Shown piece by piece: positions 1 to 4,816 of a stretch of 6,898 nt of DNA (position 1 is the stretch's first letter; the number at the start of each line of letters is the position of its first letter). The position numbers and the translations under genes were made by a program. Source of the stretch: an uncultured Oscillospiraceae bacterium (GTDB taxonomy: Bacteria; Bacillota; Clostridia; Oscillospirales; Oscillospiraceae); assembly GCA_944385065.1 (NCBI GenBank), contig CALWVX010000096.1, positions 1 to 6,898 of the forward strand, in the 5' to 3' direction. A model generated the notes under the pieces. The model was not told the DNA's origin and searched no databases. It was given only the letters and a program-made list of their open reading frames with translations.

Positions 1-452
1 TGGTTCCCCCGGACCGAGGCCAGGGCCTGCATGACCTTCTCCCGGGTGACGTTGTAGGTGCGGAACAGCTCCTTCAGCTCCCGGTTGGCACAGTCCAGCA
101 GCCCCAGGAAAATGTGCTCCACCGAGATATACTCGTCCTTCATGGACTGGGCCGCGGACTCGGCGGCCTTCAGGGCCCGGTCCACGTCCTGGGAGACATA
201 GATCTTGTCCGCCTCCCGGCCGCCGCCGGACACCTTGGGCAGCTTCTCCACCTCCGCCTGGACGGCCGCCTCAAAGCTGGGCACCGTCATGCCCATGGCG
301 GTGAGCAGCTGGGGGATGAAGCCCTCCTGGTCGCTCACCAGAGCCAGCAGCAGGTGGGCCTGCTCGATCTGCTGGTTGCCGTGCTCCACGGCAATCTCCT
401 GGGCCCCCTGAACGGCGGCCAGGGATTTTTGTGTCAATTGATTCAGATTCAT
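1..452 (-). CDS. clpB: ATP-dependent disaggregase ClpB, N-terminal part (3' end beyond window)
   Basis: ClpB is a hexameric AAA+ chaperone that, with DnaK, pulls proteins out of aggregates after heat stress in the cytoplasm. Only 150 codons are present, covering essentially the Clp_N domain. It starts MNLNQLTQKS and contains both Clp_N half-repeats: the first around residues 16-50 (EIAVEHGNQQIEQAHLLLAL), the second around 85-125 (SVEHIFLGLL). The visible end, LASVRGN, is the usual lead into the first AAA+ module, whose Walker motifs lie outside the window. The ATG at 452 is preceded by AAGGAG at about 465-470, a good ribosome binding site. A perfect CIRCE operator 92 nt upstream indicates HrcA repression. 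ClpC has a similar N-domain, but the sequence around 125-150 and the CIRCE operator favour ClpB. The reading frame is open to the window edge. Confidence 0.9.
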   Translation of the reverse strand, partial: MNLNQLTQKSLAAVQGAQEIAVEHGNQQIEQAHLLLALVSDQEGFIPQLLTAMGMTVPSFEAAVQAEVEKLPKVSGGGREADKIYVSQDVDRALKAAESAAQSMKDEYISVEHIFLGLLDCANRELKELFRTYNVTREKVMQALASVRGN

Positions 453-458
453 ATGGAA

Positions 459-467
459 TTAGCACTC
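459..467 (-). promoter_or_regulatory. CIRCE half-site overlapping the clpB ribosome binding site
   Basis: The nine bases here read GAGTGCTAA on the minus strand, identical to the right arm of the CIRCE operator at 544-570. They overlap the AAGGAG ribosome binding site of clpB. No complementary arm exists at the correct distance (477-485), so this is not a second full operator. It may be chance, a decayed operator, or a sequence able to pair with the upstream TTAGCACTC arm in the mRNA. Confidence 0.4.
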
Positions 468-497
468 CTTTCCGGGAATGATCTTCGGTATGCTCTC

Positions 498-525
498 AGT
501 ATAGGCCGTCTCCCGGGAAAAATCA
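498..525 (-). promoter_or_regulatory. Candidate clpB promoter (weak call)
   Basis: On the minus strand a TATACT hexamer (498-503) resembles a sigma-A -10 box. A poor -35 candidate, TGATTT, lies 16 bp upstream at 520-525. The -10 is 45 bp upstream of the clpB start and downstream of the CIRCE operator, which would place the operator just upstream of or over the -35 region. An alternative is a promoter overlapping the AT-rich CIRCE element itself. No -35 with a good match to TTGACA was found. Confidence 0.3.
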
Positions 526-543
526 TGAACAATTCGTTAATTT

Positions 544-570
544 TTAGCACTCTTATTTTAAGAGTGCTAA
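544..570 (-). promoter_or_regulatory. CIRCE operator (HrcA binding site) of clpB
   Basis: A perfect inverted repeat TTAGCACTC-N9-GAGTGCTAA occupies these 27 bp, with arms at 544-552 and 562-570. This matches the consensus CIRCE element exactly in both arms and in the 9-nt spacer. CIRCE is bound by the heat-shock repressor HrcA, classically before groESL and the hrcA-dnaK operon. Here it lies between the terminator of the upstream gene and clpB, so it controls clpB. Confidence 0.96.
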
Positions 571-583
571 TTTCACGGTGTGG

Positions 584-611
584 AAAAGCCCCGGGCAGTC
601 CCGGGGCTTGT
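584..611 (-). terminator. Rho-independent terminator of the CD1247-type gene
   Basis: A perfect 10-bp stem, AAGCCCCGGG/CCCGGGGCTT (586-595 and 600-609), has a 4-nt loop. Read on the minus strand it ends in four Ts before CC. It starts 28 bp after the stop codon of the zinc-ribbon gene and lies before the CIRCE operator, so it separates the two minus-strand transcription units. The T-tract is short. Confidence 0.75.
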
Positions 612-636
612 ACGCGGTCGGGGCAGGGCCGGACGA

Positions 637-1053
637 TCACTCCTCCGGCGTCTCGCTCTCCTCGTCCTCCTCGTCGTCGTCGGACAGCTCCAGAGCGTAG
701 CGGCTTCCGCACTCGGGGCACTCCACCTCGCCGTCGGCCAGAGCCTGGTCGTCCACGACCAGAGTCTCGCCGCAGGTGGGGCACTCCACCTCGAACCAGT
801 CGTCGTCATAGTCCTCGTCGTCCTCGTCCTCTTCATAGACGACGCTCTCCACGTCGGCCAGGTCGTCGGACAGCACGTCGATCTCCTCGCCCAGATTCAG
901 GGCGTTCTCCTCCAGGTCCTCCACGGACATGGCCAGCTCCTCCAGAATGCCGATCATCACGGAGATGAGCTTGCCCTCCTTGGACTTCTCGGTGTCCAGA
1001 TTCAGGCCCTCGGCCAGGCCCTTGAGATAGGCGACTTTTTCGGAAATGGTCAT
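637..1053 (-). CDS. CD1247-type N-terminal domain protein with C-terminal zinc ribbon
   Basis: This 138-residue cytoplasmic protein matches what I recall of the clostridial 'CD1247 N-terminal domain' family, whose members begin with a conserved stretch like ISEKVAYLKGLAEGL. Residues 1-70 look helical and could form a coiled coil, with heptad-like leucines in VMIGILEELAMSVEDLEENAL. Residues 74-86 are almost entirely Asp/Glu. Residues 91-115 hold two CPxC knuckles (CPTC at 91-94, CPEC at 112-115) spaced 17 residues apart, a typical zinc ribbon. The tail (124-138) is again very acidic. The predicted pI is extremely low. The start ATG has AGAAAGGAG about 8 nt upstream. No function is established to my knowledge; a role in nucleic-acid or protein binding would be a guess. 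It lies downstream of efp in the same direction, separated by a repeat-rich gap. Confidence 0.88.
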   Translation of the reverse strand: MTISEKVAYLKGLAEGLNLDTEKSKEGKLISVMIGILEELAMSVEDLEENALNLGEEIDVLSDDLADVESVVYEEDEDDEDYDDDWFEVECPTCGETLVVDDQALADGEVECPECGSRYALELSDDDEEDEESETPEE

Positions 1054-1068
1054 AGCGGTGCTCCTTTC

Positions 1069-1083
1069 TGAGGCGGCGCCTCA
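1069..1083. repeat. 15-bp dyad directly upstream of the zinc-ribbon gene's ribosome binding site
   Basis: TGAGGCG and CGCCTCA flank a single G, giving a 7-bp perfect dyad. It directly abuts the AGAAAGGAG ribosome binding site on the minus strand. It could be an operator or a small mRNA hairpin (6-bp stem, 3-nt loop) affecting translation initiation. No clear sigma-A promoter was seen between here and efp. Confidence 0.5.
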
Positions 1084-1141
1084 TGTGGTTTGGTCATCTT
1101 GGCTGGCTGCTTTCCTCCAGCCGCGCTGTGCGCAGCGGTTT

Positions 1142-1195
1142 GGGCGCTTATGTTGTCACGCCTCGCCCCGCTCGCGGTCGGGTCGCTTTCCCTGC
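1142..1195. repeat. Intergenic repeat copy R1
   Basis: This is the first copy of a repeat shared across the efp to zinc-ribbon gap. Bases 1156-1195 match 1221-1260 at 38 of 40 positions, including a 25-nt identical run ending CTTTCCCTGC. It opens with GGGCGCTTA, also found at 1206-1214. The segment before TCACG is one base shorter than in copy R2. No coding potential is credible here. Confidence 0.85.
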
Positions 1196-1260
1196 TCGCG
1201 GGCTCGGGCGCTTAAGCCTATCACGCCTCGCCTCACTCGCGGTCGGGTCGCTTTCCCTGC
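1190..1260. repeat. Intergenic repeat copy R2 (most complete copy)
   Basis: This copy joins both shared blocks. Its left 42 nt (1190-1231) match 1328-1369 at 40 of 42 positions, and its right 40 nt match copy R1 at 38 of 40. It contains the 8-bp palindrome GCTTAAGC. The R1-R2 period is 64-65 bp, so R1 and R2 form a short tandem pair. Confidence 0.85.
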
Positions 1261-1266
1261 GACTCC

Positions 1267-1308
1267 GGACACAAACAGCTTTGCCTTCGGCACGCTTGGT
1301 TTGTATCC
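1267..1308. repeat. Imperfect inverted repeat H1 between repeat copies R2 and R3
   Basis: The outer arms GGACACAAAC (1267-1276) and GTTTGTATCC (1299-1308) pair at 9 of 10 positions. Inside, AGC/GCT and TGCC/GGCA continue the stem around a TTC loop at 1286-1288. The result is a long hairpin with small bulges. No T-run follows on either strand, so it is not a standard terminator. GACTCCGG just before it recurs before the next hairpin (1398-1405). Confidence 0.8.
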
Positions 1309-1327
1309 GTCGCTCCGGTCCAAGCTC

Positions 1328-1369
1328 CCCTGCTCGCGGGCTCGGACGCTTAAACCTATCACGCCTCGC
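1328..1369. repeat. Intergenic repeat copy R3
   Basis: It matches R2 positions 1190-1231 at 40 of 42 bases, in the same orientation and 138 bp further right. It differs only at GGACG versus GGGCG and AAACC versus AAGCC. Beyond TCACGCCTCGC the sequence diverges and runs into the second long hairpin. Confidence 0.85.
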
Positions 1370-1381
1370 ACCCTCCGCGAC

Positions 1382-1468
1382 GGGACATAACTCCTCCGAC
1401 TCCGGGCAAACCCGGCCCCGCTTCCTGCGGGCCCTGGGCTTTGCCCATCCGCTTCCTCGTTATGTCCC
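1382..1468. repeat. Long imperfect inverted repeat H2 between copies R3 and R4
   Basis: The outer arms GGGACATAAC (1382-1391) and GTTATGTCCC (1459-1468) are perfectly complementary. A symmetric 12 x 12 unpaired interior follows, then GGGCAAA (1404-1410) pairs with TTTGCCC (1440-1446), and GC-rich arms close toward the centre. On the efp transcript it begins 22 nt after the stop codon. There is no T-run, so it would act as a 3' stabilising or processing structure rather than a classic terminator, if it acts at all. Confidence 0.8.
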
Positions 1469-1497
1469 TGCTCCCGGGCGCTCGGGCGCTTAAGCCT
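1466..1497. repeat. Intergenic repeat copy R4, overlapping the 3' end of efp
   Basis: The 18-mer GCTCGGGCGCTTAAGCCT (1480-1497) is identical to 1202-1219 in copy R2, and CCCTGCTC (1466-1473) also matches, allowing a small indel between them. The efp stop codon (1490-1492) and most of its last two sense codons lie inside this 18-mer, so the repeat family abuts and supplies the end of the gene. Confidence 0.75.
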
Positions 1498-2059
1498 TGC
1501 AGCGCTCCAGATACTCGCCGGTGCGGGTGTCGATCTTGATCTTGTCGCCGGGGTTGATGAACAGGGGCACCTTGATCTCGGCCCCGGTCTCCAGAATGGC
1601 GGGCTTGGTCACGTTGGTGGCGGTGTCGCCCTTGAAGCCGGGATCGGTCTCGGTGACCTCCAGGTCCACGAAGTTGGGAGGCTCCACCCCGAACACGTTC
1701 CCCTTGTAGGACATGATCTTGCAGGTCATGTTCTCCTTGACGAACTTGAAGCTGTCGCCCAGCAGGTCCTTGTTGATGGGCAGCATGTCATAGGTCTCCA
1801 TATCCATGAAGTAGTACAGATCGCCGTCGTTATAGCTGTACTCCATGTCCTTGCGCTCCACAAAGGCCTGCTCGAACTTGGCGGTGGGGTTGAACGAGGT
1901 CTCGGTCACGCCGCCGGTGATGATGTTCTTCATCTTGGTCCGCACAAACGCCGCGCCCTTGCCGGGCTTCACATGCTGAAACTCCACCACCTGCATGACC
2001 TTGCCGTCCATCTCAAAGGTCACGCCGTTGCGGAAATCGCTGGCAGAAATCATTGCCAT
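1490..2059 (-). CDS. efp: Translation elongation factor P
   Basis: EF-P binds between the ribosomal P and E sites and helps peptide-bond formation at polyproline stretches. The protein has the KOW-like N-domain (ISASDFRNGVTFEMDG) and two OB folds. The loop HVKPGKGAAFVRTK carries Lys34, the position that is modified (beta-lysylation in E. coli, 5-aminopentanol in Bacillus). The C-terminal signature DPGFKGDTATNVTKPA is present. I chose the ATG at 2059 (MAMISASDF, 189 residues). GGAGG at 2069-2073 sits 9 nt from it, whereas it directly abuts the upstream ATG at 2068 and would be too close. The C-terminus EYLERCKA is slightly longer than the usual ...RA ending, and its last codons fall in a repeat. 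A good promoter lies at 2105-2133, so efp has its own transcript. Confidence 0.97.
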   Translation of the reverse strand: MAMISASDFRNGVTFEMDGKVMQVVEFQHVKPGKGAAFVRTKMKNIITGGVTETSFNPTAKFEQAFVERKDMEYSYNDGDLYYFMDMETYDMLPINKDLLGDSFKFVKENMTCKIMSYKGNVFGVEPPNFVDLEVTETDPGFKGDTATNVTKPAILETGAEIKVPLFINPGDKIKIDTRTGEYLERCKA

Positions 2060-2104
2060 AGGGATCATCCTCCATTACAGAACAGTTGTAGCTTATGCTG
2101 ACTC

Positions 2105-2133
2105 ATTTTACCCTATTTTTTCCCCTTTGACAA
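2105..2133 (-). promoter_or_regulatory. Sigma-A promoter of efp
   Basis: On the minus strand TTGTCA (2128-2133) and TAAAAT (2105-2110) are separated by exactly 17 bp. Each hexamer matches the sigma-A consensus at 5 of 6 positions. The predicted transcript start is near 2098, giving a leader of about 40 nt before the efp start at 2059. Confidence 0.82.
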
Positions 2134-2186
2134 GGGGGCGAGCGGAGAAATGAGGCCCGATCCCCTTAATTTTTTTATTTTCCCCC

Positions 2187-2230
2187 GCAAAAGGCCGGCG
2201 GCCCGGAACCTTCCGGGCCGCCGGCCTTCT
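2187..2230 (-). terminator. Strong Rho-independent terminator of the flippase gene
   Basis: Perfect 18-bp arms (2191-2208 and 2211-2228) are separated by only CC, giving a very stable GC-rich hairpin with AAGG/CCTT ends. On the minus strand it ends in TTTT (2189-2192). It lies 23 bp after the stop codon of the flippase gene and upstream of the efp promoter, insulating efp. A smaller hairpin, CCGGGG/CCCCGG (2235-2252), lies between the stop codon and it. Confidence 0.88.
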
Positions 2231-2253
2231 CGATCCGGGGCCGCTCCCCCGGC

Positions 2254-3795
2254 CTACCGCAGCGCCTCCACCCCCTCTTTGATCCCCACCCCCTGGGCCT
2301 GGAGGGCGGCCAGATAGAGCACCAGGAAAAACAGCGCCGCCGCTCCCCCGGCGGGAACCGGGGACAGTCCGGCGTCCTTCAGCACCTGAAACAGCAGATT
2401 GGAGGTGAGCCCCGCCAGCAGACTGCTCAGCCCCGGGGCGGCCAGCCACCGGAACAGCGGGGGGCGCAGTCCGGTACGCCGGACCGTCCAGAACAGGCAC
2501 AGGGCCAGCTCCAGTGCGCCGGAGGCCACCGTTCCGGCCACAAAGCCCGCCATGCCCACTCCGGGCAGGGGGACCAGCGCCAGGGTGAAGGCCAGCTGCA
2601 CCGCCCCGCCCAGCAGGGAGATGGCGGCCACCGCCCGCTGCTCCCCGATCCCGTTCAGCGAGGCGCACAGCACCGAGCAGAAGCAGCTCATGGCGGTGGC
2701 GGCGGCCAGGGGGATCAGGTACTCCCCCACCCCCGCCTGGTGGAACATGGCCCGGCCCAGGTCGGGGCCCACCACCACCATCAGGGCCATGGCGGGCAGG
2801 GTCAGCAGGCAGACCGCCCCCACCGCCCGGCTCACCAGCCGCCGCACTTCCTCCTTCCGGCCCAGGGCGCAGGCCCGGGTCAGCCGGGGGGACAGCACCA
2901 GATTGATCGCCCCCAGAAAGACAATGGGCAGGGACAGCATGGGCAGGGTCATGCCGCACACCACGCCGAACTGGGCCACCGCCTGGGACTGCTCCATTCC
3001 CCCCTCCACCAGCTTCTGGGGGATCAGGGTGGAGTTGGCCGCCCCCAGCAGATTGCCCAGCAGGGAGTTGAAGCCCACCGGCAGGGCGATGGCCGCCACC
3101 TGCCGCCGCCGGGCGCCCGGGCGGTCCTCCCGCTCCCCCCGGCCGGGCCGGCCCATCCGCCGGCGGTACAGGATCACCAGGGTGCAGGCGGAGAACACCT
3201 CGCAGATCACCATGCCCCACACGATCAGCCCCACCGCCCGCTCCGGGTACTGGGGCAGGAACAGCACCAGCAGCCCCAGCACCGCCAGGGTGCGCACAAA
3301 CTGCTCCAGCAGCTCCACCACCGCCGGCGGCCGCACCAGCCCCGCCCCGTAGAAGAAGTGCTTGTGGCAGTTCTCCACCCCCGTGAGGGCCACGCAGGGG
3401 ACCAGCAGAATCAGCCCCAGCTGAGTGCGGGCGTCCCCCAGCAGATAGACCGAGATGGCGTCCGAGCCCAGCACCACCGCCGCCCCCACCGGAATCAGGA
3501 CCAGAAAGAACGTCCGCAGGCACAGGGAGAGGGTGCGCCCCGCCCCCCGCCGGTCGCCCAGGGCCAGGTTCCGGGCGGTGAGATTGGACACCGCCGAGGT
3601 CAGCCCCACGGCGGTGAGGGACAGCAGCACGGAGTACACCGGCATGATCAGCTGGTACAGCCCCATGATCTCCGCCCCTACCAGCCGGGACAGGGCCACC
3701 CGATAGCCAAAGCCCAACAGCTGGGATATGCAGCTCAGCGCGGTCAGGAACGCGGCCCCGCTCCCGGCGGTCCCGATTCTCTCCTCCACGGCCAT
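2254..3795 (-). CDS. SpoVB/MurJ-like polysaccharide or lipid flippase (MOP superfamily)
   Basis: This 513-residue membrane protein has about 14 hydrophobic segments. Members of this family move lipid-linked sugars across the membrane; SpoVB is needed for spore cortex and MurJ for lipid II. Support comes from the N-terminus: GAAFLTALSCISQLLGFGYR, then VGAEIMGLYQLIMPVY and GLTSAVSNLTA (about 12-73). This is the SpoVB/YkvU-type first pair of helices. A basic, Pro/Gly-rich cytoplasmic loop at about 211-232 is followed by the second half starting near 234, with LGAINLVLSPRLT at 294-306. The ATG at 3795 is preceded by GGAAGGGGGG. An in-frame TTG at 3873 would add 26 Pro-rich residues but lacks a good ribosome binding site. 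A GTG at 3789 is also possible. No sporulation neighbour is visible, so the spoVB symbol is not assigned. It is divergent from the crotonase gene. Confidence 0.85.
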   Translation of the reverse strand: MAVEERIGTAGSGAAFLTALSCISQLLGFGYRVALSRLVGAEIMGLYQLIMPVYSVLLSLTAVGLTSAVSNLTARNLALGDRRGAGRTLSLCLRTFFLVLIPVGAAVVLGSDAISVYLLGDARTQLGLILLVPCVALTGVENCHKHFFYGAGLVRPPAVVELLEQFVRTLAVLGLLVLFLPQYPERAVGLIVWGMVICEVFSACTLVILYRRRMGRPGRGEREDRPGARRRQVAAIALPVGFNSLLGNLLGAANSTLIPQKLVEGGMEQSQAVAQFGVVCGMTLPMLSLPIVFLGAINLVLSPRLTRACALGRKEEVRRLVSRAVGAVCLLTLPAMALMVVVGPDLGRAMFHQAGVGEYLIPLAAATAMSCFCSVLCASLNGIGEQRAVAAISLLGGAVQLAFTLALVPLPGVGMAGFVAGTVASGALELALCLFWTVRRTGLRPPLFRWLAAPGLSSLLAGLTSNLLFQVLKDAGLSPVPAGGAAALFFLVLYLAALQAQGVGIKEGVEALR

Positions 3796-3892
3796 CCCCC
3801 CTTCCCCACACTGTATTCGCCGGCGGGGCGGTTTATCCGTGGGCGGCTCGGCGGGGGCCGGGGAGAAATCCAACTTTTTCCGCCGGCCGCTC

Positions 3893-3921
3893 TTGCCCGG
3901 GCGGGGCGGATGGTCTATAAT
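3893..3921 (+). promoter_or_regulatory. Sigma-A promoter of the crotonase-permease operon
   Basis: TTGCCC (3893-3898) and a perfect TATAAT (3916-3921) are separated by 17 bp. The predicted start is near 3928, giving a leader of about 50 nt before the ATG at 3978. Confidence 0.8.
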
Positions 3922-3949
3922 AATAGTAACTGTCCGGGAGACATGACCA
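3920..3949 (-). promoter_or_regulatory. Candidate divergent promoter of the flippase gene
   Basis: On the minus strand TGGTCA (3944-3949) and TATTAT (3920-3925) are 18 bp apart, with 4 of 6 and 5 of 6 consensus matches. The -10 overlaps the TATAAT of the plus-strand promoter. It would give a leader of about 115-120 nt before the flippase ATG. No better minus-strand promoter was found in the gap, but the call is weak. Confidence 0.35.
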
Positions 3950-3977
3950 GGAGACTAACGAAACGGAGGAATCTTTT

Positions 3978-4754
3978 ATGGCTTTTGTGACTTTGGAAAA
4001 GGACGGCCCGGTGGGCGTCGTCACCATGAACCGGCCCGAGGCCCTCAACGCCCTGAATATTCAGGTGCTCCGGGAGCTGGACGCCGTGCTGGATCAGGCG
4101 GAGGAGGACGAGTCCCTCTACGTGCTGATCGTCACCGGGGCGGGCCGGTCCTTTGTGGCCGGAGCGGACATAGGGGAGATGTCCGGCTTCACCGCCGTGG
4201 AGGGCAAGGCCTTCGGCGTGCTGGGCAACCAGGTGTTCGCCAAGCTGGAGAACCTGAGCAAGCCCACCATCGCCGCCGTCAACGGCTTCGCCCTGGGGGG
4301 CGGGTGCGAACTGGCCATGTCCTGCGACATCCGCCTGGCCAGCGAAAAGGCCAAGTTCGGCCAGCCGGAGACCGGCCTGGGTATCACCCCCGGCTTCGGC
4401 GGGACCCAGCGTCTGCCCCGCATTGTGGGGGCCTCCCGGGCCATGGAGCTGATCCTCACCGCCAGGACCATTCCCGCCGCCCAGGCCCTGGAGATCGGCC
4501 TGGTCAGCCATGTGTATCCCCCCGAGGAGCTGATGCCCCAGGCCATGGAGCTGGCCCGGGCCATTGCCGCCAACGCCCAGGTGGCCGTGCGCCAGTCCAA
4601 GGCGGCCATCCGCCGGGGGCTCCAGACCGACATGACCACCGGCGCCGCCTTCGAGTCGGAGGCCTTCGGCCTTTGCTTCTCCACCCAGGACCAGAAGGAC
4701 GCCATGCGGGCCTTCGTCAACAAGGAGAAATTTACCGCGTTTCAGAACCGGTAA
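3978..4754 (+). CDS. crt: Enoyl-CoA hydratase / 3-hydroxybutyryl-CoA dehydratase (crotonase family)
   Basis: Crotonases add water across, or remove it from, 2-enoyl-CoA thioesters. In butyrate-forming clostridia Crt converts 3-hydroxybutyryl-CoA to crotonyl-CoA in the cytoplasm. The 258-residue length is normal. The oxyanion-hole motifs are AGADI (61-65) and ALGGGCE (105-111). The two catalytic glutamates of true hydratases are present at Glu111 (GGGCELAMSCD) and Glu131 (FGQPETGLGITPGFGGTQRLPR). The C-terminal trimerisation helices end FVNKEKFTAFQNR, close to Crt ...KRKAKFTNR-type endings. GGAGG at 3965-3969 lies 8 nt before the ATG, and a sigma-A promoter is upstream. The usual partners bcd, etfAB, hbd and thl are not adjacent. 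An AEC permease follows within 30 bp. Other short-chain enoyl-CoA substrates are possible, so the symbol is by family resemblance. Confidence 0.9.
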   Translation: MAFVTLEKDGPVGVVTMNRPEALNALNIQVLRELDAVLDQAEEDESLYVLIVTGAGRSFVAGADIGEMSGFTAVEGKAFGVLGNQVFAKLENLSKPTIAAVNGFALGGGCELAMSCDIRLASEKAKFGQPETGLGITPGFGGTQRLPRIVGASRAMELILTARTIPAAQALEIGLVSHVYPPEELMPQAMELARAIAANAQVAVRQSKAAIRRGLQTDMTTGAAFESEAFGLCFSTQDQKDAMRAFVNKEKFTAFQNR

Positions 4755-4816
4755 ACCGGCCCGGCTGAGGAAAGGAGGTCCTTGTCACGGATCTGACGGT
4801 TCTGTTTTCCAATCTG

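Noticed and set aside
1156..1371. 71-codon minus-strand frame in the repeat region, with an internal duplication (RGVIGLS.RAREQG twice)
   Set aside because: The protein repeat is just the DNA repeat translated. The frame is basic, low complexity, has no convincing ribosome binding site and lies across hairpins. Similar translated-repeat hypotheticals are probably spurious.
1054..1489. Riboswitch, tRNA or other known structured RNA in the gap
   Set aside because: I saw no T-box, tRNA-like cloverleaf, or known aptamer core; the structures are accounted for by the repeats and inverted repeats.
1046..1493. Two plus-strand open frames across the same gap
   Set aside because: They translate the repeats antisense to the local transcription direction, are rich in Arg/Ser/Leu, and have no family resemblance.
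1139..1500. CRISPR array
   Set aside because: Only four copies with unequal spacing (about 65, 138 and 139 bp), spacers that are hairpins, and no cas genes.
2108..3811. 567-codon minus-strand frame overlapping the flippase in another frame
   Set aside because: It is Gly/Ala/Pro-rich low-complexity sequence, runs through the terminator and the efp promoter, and competes with a recognisable membrane protein.
3796..3873. N-terminal extension of the flippase from TTG at 3873
   Set aside because: The ribosome binding site is poor, the 26 added residues are Pro/Arg-rich and not typical of the family, and the ATG at 3795 has a purine-rich site directly upstream.
2740..3990. 416-codon plus-strand frame rich in His/Gln/Gly opposite the flippase gene
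   Set aside because: Its composition is a by-product of GC-rich codons on the other strand. The flippase on the minus strand has clear membrane helices and family motifs.
3915..4723. Minus-strand open frames opposite the crotonase
   Set aside because: They are GC-codon shadows of a well-supported crotonase with intact catalytic residues; no ribosome binding site or family similarity.
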